DNA of 64,000 nt from assembly GCF_030499515.1 (NCBI RefSeq), contig NZ_JASTWJ010000001.1, forward strand, positions 7,854,001-7,918,000, read 5' to 3'. Numbering within the stretch: the first letter of the stretch is position 1; each line of letters opens with the position of its first letter. Shown one piece after another: positions 30,499 through 39,062 of the stretch. Below the pieces are notes generated by a model that saw only the letters and a list, made by a program, of their open reading frames with translations, did no database searches and had not been told where the DNA came from. Position numbers and translations under genes: made by a program. Source of the DNA: Streptomyces sp. DT2A-34. Its GTDB lineage: Bacteria; Actinomycetota; Actinomycetes; Streptomycetales; Streptomycetaceae.

Positions 30499-32231
30499 CC
30501 GACAGACAGCGAAAGCGCCCCGAGGAACTGCGGAGCCATCAGTGGTACGGCACCGAGGGTCAGCTGCGCACCTGGTCGCACAACGCCCGCATGCGTCAGC
30601 TCGGCTACGAGGCGGAGGAGTACCGGGGCCGCCCGGTGATCGCCGTCCTCAACACCTGGTCCGACATCAACCCCTGCCACGTCCATCTGCGTGAGCGCGC
30701 CGAGGCGGTCAAGCGGGGGGTGTGGCAGGCCGGGGGCTTCCCGCTCGAGTTCCCGGTCTCCACGCTCTCGGAGACGTACCAGAAGCCGACCCCGATGCTC
30801 TACCGCAACCTGCTCGCGATGGAGACGGAGGAACTGCTGCGGTCGTATCCGATCGACGCGGCGGTGCTGCTCGGCGGCTGCGACAAGTCGACGCCGGCGC
30901 TGCTCATGGGCGCGGCCTCGGCCGATGTCACGTCGATCTTCGTGCCCGCGGGGCCGATGCTGCCGGGGCACTGGCGCGGTGAGACCCTCGGGTCCGGCAC
31001 CGACATGTGGAAGTACTGGGACGAGCACCGCGCGGGCAACCTGTCGGACTGCGAACTGCGCGAGCTCCAGGGCGGGCTGGCGCGTTCACCCGGTCACTGC
31101 ATGACCATGGGGACCGCCTCCACGATGACCGCGGCGGCGGAGACCCTCGGCATGACCCTGCCGGGTGCCTCCTCGATCCCGGCCGTCGACTCGGGACACG
31201 AGCGGATGGCCGCCGCCTCCGGGCGCCGCGCCGTGGAGCTCGCCTGGACCGGGCTCAAGCCGTCCGAGATCCTCACCCGCGAGGCCTTCGAGGACGCCGT
31301 CACCACGGTGCTGGGCCTGGGCGGCTCCACCAACGCGGTCATCCACCTGATCGCCATGGCCGGCCGCGCGGGCATCACGCTCACCCTCGACGACTTCGAC
31401 CGCATCGCGCGTACCGTGCCGGTGCTCGCGAACGTCCGTCCCGGCGGACAGACGTACCTCATGGAGGACTTCCACTTCGCCGGCGGCCTGCCCGCCTTCC
31501 TCTCGCGGATCACCGACCTGCTGCACCTGGACCGGCCGACCGTGGGCGGCACCCTGGGCGAGCAGATCGAGGGCGCCGTCGTCCACAACGACGACGTCAT
31601 CCGCACCCGCGAGAACCCGGTCGCCCGCGAGGGCGGGGTCGCGGTCCTGCGCGGCAACCTCTGCCCCGACGGCGCCGTCATCAAGCACATCGCCGCCGAG
31701 CGGCACCTGCTCAAGCACACGGGTCCGGCCGTCGTCTTCGACGACTACAAGACGATGCAGCGGACCATCAACGACCCGTCGCTCGGCATCACCGCCGACA
31801 GTGTGCTGGTGCTGCGCAACGCCGGGCCCAAGGGCGGCCCGGGCATGCCCGAGTACGGCATGCTGCCGATCCCCGACCACCTGCTCAAGCAGGGCGTACG
31901 GGACATGGTGCGGATCTCCGACGCCCGGATGAGCGGCACCAGTTACGGCACGTGCGTGCTGCACGTGGCGCCCGAGTCGTACATCGGCGGACCGCTGGCG
32001 CTCGTGCGCACCGGGGATCTCATCACCCTGGACGTCGAGGCCCGCGTCCTCCAACTCAACGTGGACGACGATGAGTTGGAGCGCCGCCGAGCCGAGTGGA
32101 CCCCACCGCCCACCCGCTACGAGCGCGGCTACGGCGCCCTCTACAACGACCAGATCACCCAGGCCGACACCGGCTGCGACTTCGAGTTCCTGGCCAGACC
32201 GGGCAAGTCCCCAGACCCCTACGCCCTTTAG
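30495..32231 (+). CDS. IlvD/Edd-family sugar-acid dehydratase (L-arabinonate dehydratase-like)
   Basis: 578 residues from a GTG in the GTGA overlap. Iron-sulfur cysteines are at 61 (SDINPCHVH), 129 (LLGGCDKSTPA) and 202 (ARSPGHCMTMGTASTM), and the Mg site sequence NAGPKGGPGMPEYGMLPIPD is present. The order and spacing are those of [2Fe-2S] or [4Fe-4S] IlvD/Edd enzymes acting on pentonates or hexonates. With the partner dehydratase it fits an oxidative L-arabinose (or related sugar acid) pathway. Arabinose would come from the arabinan-active enzymes in this cluster. It ends in a repeat with a strong hairpin. Confidence 0.85.
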   Translation: MTDRQRKRPEELRSHQWYGTEGQLRTWSHNARMRQLGYEAEEYRGRPVIAVLNTWSDINPCHVHLRERAEAVKRGVWQAGGFPLEFPVSTLSETYQKPTPMLYRNLLAMETEELLRSYPIDAAVLLGGCDKSTPALLMGAASADVTSIFVPAGPMLPGHWRGETLGSGTDMWKYWDEHRAGNLSDCELRELQGGLARSPGHCMTMGTASTMTAAAETLGMTLPGASSIPAVDSGHERMAAASGRRAVELAWTGLKPSEILTREAFEDAVTTVLGLGGSTNAVIHLIAMAGRAGITLTLDDFDRIARTVPVLANVRPGGQTYLMEDFHFAGGLPAFLSRITDLLHLDRPTVGGTLGEQIEGAVVHNDDVIRTRENPVAREGGVAVLRGNLCPDGAVIKHIAAERHLLKHTGPAVVFDDYKTMQRTINDPSLGITADSVLVLRNAGPKGGPGMPEYGMLPIPDHLLKQGVRDMVRISDARMSGTSYGTCVLHVAPESYIGGPLALVRTGDLITLDVEARVLQLNVDDDELERRRAEWTPPPTRYERGYGALYNDQITQADTGCDFEFLARPGKSPDPYAL

Positions 32232-32252
32232 GGGCGCGGGGAACCGCGCGAC
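32231..32252. terminator. Streptomyces intergenic repeat (short form) with GC hairpin
   Basis: Starting at the stop codon, GGGGCGCGGGGAACCGCGCG is a short form of the same repeat family as 8185-8236 (reverse orientation). GCGCGG (32234-32239) pairs with CCGCGC (32244-32249) over a GGAA loop, a likely terminator. Confidence 0.7.
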
Positions 32253-32331
32253 AAGGCAGAACGCACCCGCAGCCGCCACACAACCACAAGAGGCACCCCG
32301 TATCGCGATCCGGGCAACCTCCGCCCATCGA

Positions 32332-32343
32332 GAAAGCGCTTCC
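32332..32343. promoter_or_regulatory. LacI-type operator candidate
   Basis: GAAAGCGCTTCC, centrally palindromic around GCGC, lies 53 bases before the first gene of the ABC importer operon. It resembles binding sites of LacI-family regulators. Confidence 0.45.
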
Positions 32344-32395
32344 TGCACCACGAAAGCAAGCCGCACGCACGCCGTACCAAGAACGGAGACCAGTC

Positions 32396-33331
32396 ATGGC
32401 CCAAGCCGCAGCCGTGGCGAAACCGCCCGCGCCACCCCGGCGACGCCGTGCCTCCGCCACGCCGCGCAGGCTCCCGTATCTGCTGATCGCCCCGGCCGCC
32501 CTGCTCATGCTGGGCTTCATCGCCTACCCGGTGATCAGCGTCTTCTACTACAGCCTGCAGGAGTACAACCCCACCAAGCCCTGGCGGAACGGCTTCGCGG
32601 GCTTCGACAACTTCGTCCACGCCTTCACCGAGGACCCGCTGTTCTGGGACACGCTGGTCTTCAGCGCCAAGTGGGTGTTCGTGGAGGTCGGGCTCCAGCT
32701 GATGTTCGGGCTCGCGCTCGCGCTGATCGTCAACCAGACCTTCGTGGGCCGGGCGCTCGGCCGCGCCCTGGTCTTCTCGCCGTGGGCCGTCTCCGGCGTG
32801 CTGACCTCGGCGATCTGGGTGCTGCTCTACAACTCCCAGACGGGCATCACCCGTTACCTCGCGGACGTGGGCATCGGGTCCTACGGCACCAGCTGGCTGT
32901 CGGACACCTCCACGGTGTTCCCGGCGGCGGTGGTCGCCGATCTGTGGCGCGGTGTGCCCTTCTTCGCGATCCTCATCCTCGCCGACCTCCAGTCCGTCTC
33001 GAGGGACCTGTACGAGGCCGCCGAGGTCGACGGGGCCAGCCGCATCAAGCAGTTCTGGCACATCACGCTGCCCCATCTGAAGGACGCCATCGTCCTGTCC
33101 ACGCTGCTGCGCGCGGTGTGGGAGTTCAACAACGTCGACCTGCTCTACACGCTCACCGGCGGCGGGCCGGCCGGCGAGACCACGACGCTCCCGCTCTACA
33201 TCGCCAACACCAGCGTCGACGCACACAACTTCGGCTACGCGTCCGCCCTGACCACGGTCGCGTTCGTGATCCTGCTCTTCTGCTCGATGGTCTATCTGCG
33301 GCTGAGCAAGTTCGGAGGTGAGGACAAGTGA
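32396..33331 (+). CDS. ABC transporter permease (MalF-type), pectin oligosaccharide importer
   Basis: 311 residues, with GGAGA before the ATG. An Arg/Pro-rich N-terminus (PPAPPRRRRASATPRRLP) precedes six helices beginning LLIAPAALLMLGFIAYPVIS. The EAA loop is YEAAEVDGASRIKQFWHITL then PHLKDA. It is the first gene of a coupled operon with the second permease and pectin enzymes. The matching lipoprotein is probably at 41114, and the ATPase is absent, consistent with a shared MsiK. Likely cargo: oligogalacturonides or pectin side-chain oligosaccharides, inferred from neighbours. Confidence 0.9.
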   Translation: MAQAAAVAKPPAPPRRRRASATPRRLPYLLIAPAALLMLGFIAYPVISVFYYSLQEYNPTKPWRNGFAGFDNFVHAFTEDPLFWDTLVFSAKWVFVEVGLQLMFGLALALIVNQTFVGRALGRALVFSPWAVSGVLTSAIWVLLYNSQTGITRYLADVGIGSYGTSWLSDTSTVFPAAVVADLWRGVPFFAILILADLQSVSRDLYEAAEVDGASRIKQFWHITLPHLKDAIVLSTLLRAVWEFNNVDLLYTLTGGGPAGETTTLPLYIANTSVDAHNFGYASALTTVAFVILLFCSMVYLRLSKFGGEDK

Positions 33332-34224
33332 GCGTCAAGGAAGCAACCAAGGCCGCGCCCGCCCCCATGCGTGCCGACCCCGAGCCGCCGCGTCCGTCGA
33401 AGAAGAACCCTTCCTGGGACGAGGTTCCGCGCTGGCAGATCTACCTCCCGCTGTCGATCTACCTGGTCTTCACCCTCATCCCCTTCTACTGGATCCTGCT
33501 CTTCTCCCTGCGCCCGGCCGGCTCGACCTCGCTCGTGCCCTGGCCGATGACCTTCGACCACTTCGAGAAGGTCTGGACGGAGCGGGCCTTCGGCACCTAC
33601 TTCCAGAACAGCGTGCTGGTCGGCGTCGCCACCCTGCTGATGACGACCCTCGTCGCCCTGGCCGGCGGCTACGCCCTCGCGCGCTTCAACTTCAAGGTCA
33701 AGCGCGCCTTCATGCTCGCCCTGCTGTGCTCCCAGTTCGTGCCGGGCGCGCTGCTCCTGGTGCCGCTGTTCGAGATCTTCGCCGAGCTGCAGATGATCAA
33801 CTCGCTGGGCAGCGTCATCATCGCCGAGACGGTCTTCCAACTGCCGCTGTCGATGATCCTGATCAGCAACTTCATCAAGAACGTGCCGTACTCCCTGGAG
33901 GAGGCGGCCTGGGTCGACGGCTGCAACCGCTTCACCGCCTTCCGGATCGTCGTCCTGCCCCTGCTGCGGCCCGGTCTGATCGCCGTCGGCTCCTTCGCCT
34001 TCGTGCACTCCTGGAACCACTTCCTGTTCGCCCTGATGTTCCTCAACAACCAGGAGAAGCAGACCATCCCGGTCGGCCTCAACACCCTGATGGGCGCCGA
34101 CAGCGTCGACCTGGGCGCGCTCGCCGCGGGCGGCATCATCGCCGCCGTACCCGTCGTGATCGTGTTCGCCTTCATCCAGAAGTGGCTGATCACGGGCTTC
34201 AGCGCGGGGGCGGTGAAGGGATGA
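33328..34224 (+). CDS. ABC transporter permease (MalG-type), pectin oligosaccharide importer
   Basis: 298 residues from a GTG overlapping the upstream stop (GTGA). A cytoplasmic N-terminus of about 45 residues is followed by six helices. The EAA loop reads LEEAAWVDGCNRFTAFRIVV then LPLLRPGL. A conserved LPLSMILISNFIKN lies before it. It pairs with the MalF-type permease. Its stop overlaps the ATG of the secreted pectate lyase, so transporter and lyase are co-translated from one mRNA. Confidence 0.9.
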   Translation: MSVKEATKAAPAPMRADPEPPRPSKKNPSWDEVPRWQIYLPLSIYLVFTLIPFYWILLFSLRPAGSTSLVPWPMTFDHFEKVWTERAFGTYFQNSVLVGVATLLMTTLVALAGGYALARFNFKVKRAFMLALLCSQFVPGALLLVPLFEIFAELQMINSLGSVIIAETVFQLPLSMILISNFIKNVPYSLEEAAWVDGCNRFTAFRIVVLPLLRPGLIAVGSFAFVHSWNHFLFALMFLNNQEKQTIPVGLNTLMGADSVDLGALAAGGIIAAVPVVIVFAFIQKWLITGFSAGAVKG

Positions 34225-35525
34225 GGAGCCGAAGGGGACTTCAACTGGCCGTCGTCGCCGGGATGCTGGGCCTCGCGTTCAGCGCCCCGGCCGGGGCCGA
34301 GGCACGCGACATCAGCCGCGACACCCTCGCCGCGAACGACGGCTGGGCGGCGGCCGACGGTGGTACCACGGGGGGTTCCACCGCCGACGACGCCCACGTC
34401 TTCACCGTACGCAACCGCAGTGAGCTGGTCCGCGCCCTCGACGGCGGCAGCGCCACCCCGAAGATCATCAAGATCGCGGGGACGATCGACGCCAACACCG
34501 ACGACGACGGCGACCACCTGGACTGCGCCGACTACGCCACCGACGGCTACAGCACCAAGAAGTACCTGGCCGCCTACGACCCGCGCACCTGGGGCTCCGC
34601 CAAGCCCAGCGGCCCGCAGGAGGAGGCCCGCCAGGCCTCGGCGGCCAGGCAGGCCGAGCGGATCGAGCTGCCCGTCGGCTCCCACACCACCATCGTCGGA
34701 CTCGGCGACAGCGCGGTCCTCAAGGGCGCGAGCCTCCAGCTCAACGGCGCGAACAACGTCATCGTCCGCAACCTGGAACTCCGCGACGCCTACGACTGCT
34801 TCCCTGCGTGGCAGCCCAACACAGGCGGCCTCGGCGACTGGAAGACGGCGTACGACAACATATGGCTGCGCGGCGCCACACATGTGTGGATCGACCATGT
34901 GACCCTCAGCGACAAGGGCCACTCGGACGAGCAGGAGCCCACATACTTCGGCCGCAACTACCTTCGCCACGACGGCCTGCTGGACATCACCAACGCCTCC
35001 GACCTGGTCACCGTCTCCTGGAGCCGGTTCGCCGACCACGACAAGGCGATGCTCATCGGCAACGGCGACACCGCGACCGGGGACCGCGGCAAGCTGCGGG
35101 TCACCCTGCACCACAACGAGTTCGAGTCCGTCGTCCAGCGCGCGCCCCGCGTCCGCTTCGGGCAGGTGCACCTCTACAACAACCGGTACGTCGTCCCGGC
35201 CGACGCCCACGACTACCGCTACTCCATCGGCGTGTCGACCGAGTCCGCCGTCCACGCCGAGAACAACGCCTTCACCACCCCCGGCCACATCGAGGTCGCC
35301 GACCTGGTCAAGAGCTGGAACGGCACCGCCCTCCACCAGTCCGGGACCCTGTTCAACGGCTATCCGGTGGACCTGCTCGCCATCTACAACGCCTACAACT
35401 CCGGCAGCGAGCGTGATCTCACGGCCGACGTCGGCTGGACACCTACCCTGCACACAAAGATCGACAGCGCCGCCACGGCCGACCGAGAGGTGGCACGCGG
35501 CGCGGGCGCAGGGAGGACCCCATGA
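34221..35525 (+). CDS. pel: secreted pectate lyase, PL1 family
   Basis: 434 residues with a signal peptide ending near ALG-FSAPAGAEA (about 1-28). It is a PL1 beta-helix: NDGWAAADGGTTGGSTADDA, IIKIAGTIDAN, TTIVGLGDSAVLKGASLQL, the Ca/substrate strand THVWIDHVTLSDKGHSDEQE, DGLLDITNASDLVTVSW, and the catalytic arginine motif R-x-P-x-x-R (QRAPRVRFGQ). It cleaves de-esterified homogalacturonan by beta-elimination outside the cell. The coding sequence sits between a permease and a Gfo/Idh gene with ATGA overlaps on both sides. Confidence 0.9.
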   Translation: MRSRRGLQLAVVAGMLGLAFSAPAGAEARDISRDTLAANDGWAAADGGTTGGSTADDAHVFTVRNRSELVRALDGGSATPKIIKIAGTIDANTDDDGDHLDCADYATDGYSTKKYLAAYDPRTWGSAKPSGPQEEARQASAARQAERIELPVGSHTTIVGLGDSAVLKGASLQLNGANNVIVRNLELRDAYDCFPAWQPNTGGLGDWKTAYDNIWLRGATHVWIDHVTLSDKGHSDEQEPTYFGRNYLRHDGLLDITNASDLVTVSWSRFADHDKAMLIGNGDTATGDRGKLRVTLHHNEFESVVQRAPRVRFGQVHLYNNRYVVPADAHDYRYSIGVSTESAVHAENNAFTTPGHIEVADLVKSWNGTALHQSGTLFNGYPVDLLAIYNAYNSGSERDLTADVGWTPTLHTKIDSAATADREVARGAGAGRTP

Positions 35526-36679
35526 GCACTGCCGTACCCATCGTCCTGGCGGGCGCGCGCGGCCACGGCCGCTGGCACCTCGACAACATCCGCCGGCTCC
35601 ACGACAAGGGGATCGTCCGGCTGGCGGGGATCTGCGAGCTGACCCCGCTGAGCGCGGACGAGCTTCCCGAGGGCCTGGGGTCGCCGGAACAGTCCGCCGA
35701 CTTCGGCGCCCTCCTCGACTCCACCGGCGCGAGCGTCGCCGTGATCTGCACGCCGATCCCGACCCACACCGACCTGGCCCTGACGGCCGCCCGCCGGGGC
35801 GTGCACATCCTGCTGGAGAAGCCGCCCGCCCCGTCGTACGCCGAGTTCCGGCGCATGGCCGACGGGGTCGCCGAGGCCGGGGTCGTCTGCCAGATCGGCT
35901 TCCAGTCGCTGGGCTCGGGCGCGGTGCCGGCGATCCGGACGCTGATGGCCGAGGGCGCCATCGGCGAGATCGTCGGGATCGGAGGGGCCGGGGCCTGGGC
36001 ACGCACCGAGGCGTACTACCGGCGGGCGCCCTGGGCGGGCAAGCGGCGCCTGAACGGCGTCGACGTCATCGACGGCGTGCTGACCAACCCGCTCGCGCAC
36101 GCCGTCGCCACCGCCCTCGCGCTGGGCGGAACGGTGCGCGCCGAGGACGTCACCGCCATCGAGACCGAGCTGCTGCGCGCCAACGCCATCGAGTCCGACG
36201 ACACCTCCTGCGTCCGCGTCACCACCGCGCACGGCCCCCAGGTCGTCGTCGCCACGACCCTGTGCGCCGAGGACCCGGACGATCCGTACGTCGTCGTCCA
36301 CGGCGAACACGGCCGGATCACCTTCTGGTACAAGCAGGACCGCGTCCTGCTCCAGCGCGCGGGCCACGGCCCCGAGGAGTTCGAGTACGACCGTACGGAC
36401 CTGCTCGAGAACCTCGTCGAGCATCTCACCGACGGCACCGACGTGCTGGTCACACCCGAGGCGACCGGCGCCTTCATGAAGGTCGTAGAGGCGATTCGAC
36501 TCGCCCCCGACCCGGCCCCGCTGCCGGACGAGGCCTGGCAGCTGCTCCCCGACGAGCAGCGCCGGGTCGTGCCCGGCATCGACGGCCTCGTCGCGGCCGC
36601 CGCCGACACCCTCGCCCTCTACTCCGAGCTGGGCGCTCCCTGGGCGCCTGAGGCACGAACGAAAGAGGTGAGCACCTGA
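35522..36679 (+). CDS. Gfo/Idh/MocA-family oxidoreductase
   Basis: 385 residues. The N-terminal Rossmann fold is IVLAGARGHGRWHLDNIRRL, with CTPIPTHTDLALTAARRGVH and the EKPPAPS loop carrying the conserved Lys. The C-terminal sugar-binding domain contains PWAGKRRLNGVDVIDGVLTN, whose Asp/His-type residues form the active site, and ETELLRANAIESDDTSCVRV. These NAD(P)-dependent enzymes oxidise or epimerise sugars. It is coupled to pectate lyase and DUF6807 genes, so its likely substrate is a pectin-derived sugar or uronic acid inside the cell. It carries no signal peptide. Confidence 0.9.
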   Translation: MSTAVPIVLAGARGHGRWHLDNIRRLHDKGIVRLAGICELTPLSADELPEGLGSPEQSADFGALLDSTGASVAVICTPIPTHTDLALTAARRGVHILLEKPPAPSYAEFRRMADGVAEAGVVCQIGFQSLGSGAVPAIRTLMAEGAIGEIVGIGGAGAWARTEAYYRRAPWAGKRRLNGVDVIDGVLTNPLAHAVATALALGGTVRAEDVTAIETELLRANAIESDDTSCVRVTTAHGPQVVVATTLCAEDPDDPYVVVHGEHGRITFWYKQDRVLLQRAGHGPEEFEYDRTDLLENLVEHLTDGTDVLVTPEATGAFMKVVEAIRLAPDPAPLPDEAWQLLPDEQRRVVPGIDGLVAAAADTLALYSELGAPWAPEARTKEVST

Positions 36680-37524
36680 TGACCCCCCACGACACCGCGG
36701 TGCTGCGTGTAGCGGGCCGACCGGTCGGCCGGTACGTCACCCGGCCCGAACTGCCGGCCCGGCTCTCCCCGCGCCCGTATCTGCACCCCGTCACCACCCT
36801 GGCCGGCACGGCGGTCACCGAGCTGAGCCCCGCCGACCACATACACCACCTCGGCGTCGGTGTCGCCGTTCCCGACGTCGAGGGGCACAACTTCTGGGGC
36901 GGACGCACCTACGTCCGTGACCAGGGCCCGACCGAGCTCGACAACCACGGCGCCCAGCGCCACACCGCCTTCCAGCTGCGCGACCCCGACGGCTTCGTCG
37001 AGGAACTGCGCTGGGTGGCGGCGGGGGCCGAGCTGCTGCGCGAGCGCCGTACGGTCGCGACCACCGAACTCGCCGACTTCGCCTGGGCGTTGGACTTCAC
37101 CTTCTCCCTGACCAACGTCACCCCGGGCCCGCTGTCGATCGGCAGCCCCGCCACCAACGGCCGCCCCGGCGCGGCCTACGGCGGCTTCTTCTGGCGGGCC
37201 CGCAAGGAGGCCTCGGCGCCGGACGTGTTCACCGTCGACCGCGAGGGCGAGCAGGAGATCCACGGCACCCGCGCCCCCTGGGTGGCCCTCACCGGCTCCA
37301 CCTGGACCCTGATCTTCGCCGGGGCCACCGAACGGACCCGCCAGGACCCGTGGTTCGTGCGCGCCGGGGAGTATCCCGGCGTCGGCTCCTCCCTCGCCGC
37401 CGAGGAACGGCTGCCGATCCCGCCCGGCGAGACCGCCGTACGCCGGATCGTCACCGTCGTCGCCGACGGCCGGATCAGCCGGCTCGAAGCGGCGTCCCTG
37501 GTCCGCAAGGCGGTGAGCCCGTGA
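36679..37524 (+). CDS. DUF6807 (PmoA-like) family protein
   Basis: 281 residues. The start shares one base with the upstream stop. A galactose mutarotase-like beta-sandwich is suggested by RPYLHPVTTLAGTAVTELSP, HIHHLGVGVAVPDVEGHNFW, and RPGAAYGGFFWRARK. His residues in DHIHHLG and HNFWGGRTY resemble a carbohydrate-processing or metal site. Homologous DUF6807/PmoA genes often lie beside Gfo/Idh oxidoreductases, as here. The biochemical role is not known to me; cytoplasmic by the lack of a signal. Its coupling to a GH43 gene implicates it in intracellular sugar processing. Confidence 0.8.
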   Translation: MTPHDTAVLRVAGRPVGRYVTRPELPARLSPRPYLHPVTTLAGTAVTELSPADHIHHLGVGVAVPDVEGHNFWGGRTYVRDQGPTELDNHGAQRHTAFQLRDPDGFVEELRWVAAGAELLRERRTVATTELADFAWALDFTFSLTNVTPGPLSIGSPATNGRPGAAYGGFFWRARKEASAPDVFTVDREGEQEIHGTRAPWVALTGSTWTLIFAGATERTRQDPWFVRAGEYPGVGSSLAAEERLPIPPGETAVRRIVTVVADGRISRLEAASLVRKAVSP

Positions 37525-39029
37525 CGACCGACGTGTATCGCAACCCCATCCTCAACGCCGACTGGTCCGACCCGGACGTCGTCCGCGTCGGCGACGACTT
37601 CTACCTCAGCGCCTCCAGCTTCGGCCGCGCCCCGGGCCTGCCCCTCCTGCACTCCCGCGACCTGGTCAACTGGACGCTGGTCGGCCACGCCGTCGACCAC
37701 CTCGAACCGGCCGAGGAGTTCGCGACCCCCCGGCACGACCGCGGCGTCTGGGCTCCGTCCCTCCGCCACCACGACGAGCGCTTCTGGATCTTCTGGGGCG
37801 ACCCCGACCAGGGCATCTTCCAGGTCAACGCCCCCGAGATCCGCGGCCCCTGGACCCGCCCGCACCTGGTGAAGCAGGGCAAGGGCCTGATCGACCCCTG
37901 CCCCCTGTGGGACGACGAGACCGGCGAGGCCTACCTCGTGCACGCCTGGGCCAAGTCCCGGTCGGGGGTGAAGAACCGCCTCACCGGCCACCGTATGCAC
38001 CCCGACGGCACCGAACTCCTCGACGGGGGCAAGCTGATCGTCGACGGCGACCGGATCCCCGGCTGGTTCACCCTCGAAGGGCCGAAGCTCTACAAGCACG
38101 ACGGCTGGTTCTGGATCCTGGCGCCCGCCGGGGGAGTGGAGACCGGCTGGCAGGGCGCCCTCCGCTCGCGCGAGTTCTTCGGGCCGTACGAGGAGAGGAT
38201 CGTCCTCGAACAGAAGGACACCGACGTCAACGGCCCCCACCAGGGCGGCTGGGTGCGCACCCCGTCCGGTGAGGACTGGTTCCTGCACTTCCAGCAGCGG
38301 GGCGCGTACGGCAGGGTCGTCCACCTCCAGCCGATGCGCTGGGACGCCGACGGCTGGCCGGTGCTCGGCGAGGACGGCGCCCCCGTCGCCGTACACCGCG
38401 TCCCCGACCTGCCGCCGCAGCCGCCCGCCGCGCCCGCCACCGACGACGACTTCCCCGGCGGACGCTTCGGCCGCCAGTGGTCGTGGACCGCCAACCCGCA
38501 GGACGGCTGGGCCACCCAGCACTCCGGCGACGGTCTGCGGCTCGCCTGCGTCCGCTCGGCCGACGCGCACGACCTGCGCAAACTTCCGAACATCCTCACG
38601 CAGCGGCTGCCCGGCACGCCGTGCGCGGTCGAGGTCGAGCTACGGCTGGACAGCGTGGAGCCGGGGGCGCGGGCCGGGCTCGCGGTGCTCGGGGACGCGT
38701 TCAGCTGGATCGGGCTCCAGCGGGGCGCGGACGGGGCGGTGCATGTCGTGCACCGGTTCGCGGAAGCGGTCGCGGAGAAGGAACGGGACGCCGATCATCC
38801 GAGGCCCGCGCCCGAGGGGCGGGTGCGGCTGCGGATCGAGATCGGGTCGGGGGCGCGCTGCCGCTTCTCGTACGACACCGGCGACGGCTGGACGCCCTCC
38901 GGTCAGGTCTTTGCCGCCACCCCCTGGCGCTGGGTCGGTGCCCTGCTCGGGCTCTTCGGCCTCGCCCCCGCCGGTCCGGGACACGCCGGAGCGGCGACCT
39001 TCACCCACTTCAGGATCAGCGCCTCGTAA
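37521..39029 (+). CDS. intracellular glycoside hydrolase family 43 (arabinofuranosidase/xylosidase-like)
   Basis: 502 residues from a GTG overlapping the upstream stop. The five-bladed GH43 propeller occupies about 5-310, with the base Asp in NADWSDPDVVRVGDDFYL, the middle Asp in IDPCPLWDDETGEAYLVHAW, and the acid Glu in LEGPKLYKHDGWFWI. A C-terminal beta-sandwich (about 320-500, ending RISAS) is typical of the GH43 subfamilies with a C2 domain. No signal peptide, so it acts on imported oligosaccharides. Probable activity: release of arabinose or xylose from pectin side chains. It is the last gene of the coupled operon. Confidence 0.9.
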   Translation: MTTDVYRNPILNADWSDPDVVRVGDDFYLSASSFGRAPGLPLLHSRDLVNWTLVGHAVDHLEPAEEFATPRHDRGVWAPSLRHHDERFWIFWGDPDQGIFQVNAPEIRGPWTRPHLVKQGKGLIDPCPLWDDETGEAYLVHAWAKSRSGVKNRLTGHRMHPDGTELLDGGKLIVDGDRIPGWFTLEGPKLYKHDGWFWILAPAGGVETGWQGALRSREFFGPYEERIVLEQKDTDVNGPHQGGWVRTPSGEDWFLHFQQRGAYGRVVHLQPMRWDADGWPVLGEDGAPVAVHRVPDLPPQPPAAPATDDDFPGGRFGRQWSWTANPQDGWATQHSGDGLRLACVRSADAHDLRKLPNILTQRLPGTPCAVEVELRLDSVEPGARAGLAVLGDAFSWIGLQRGADGAVHVVHRFAEAVAEKERDADHPRPAPEGRVRLRIEIGSGARCRFSYDTGDGWTPSGQVFAATPWRWVGALLGLFGLAPAGPGHAGAATFTHFRISAS

Positions 39030-39062
39030 CTCACCGGATTTGTAAGCCTGTTGGGAGCCGCA

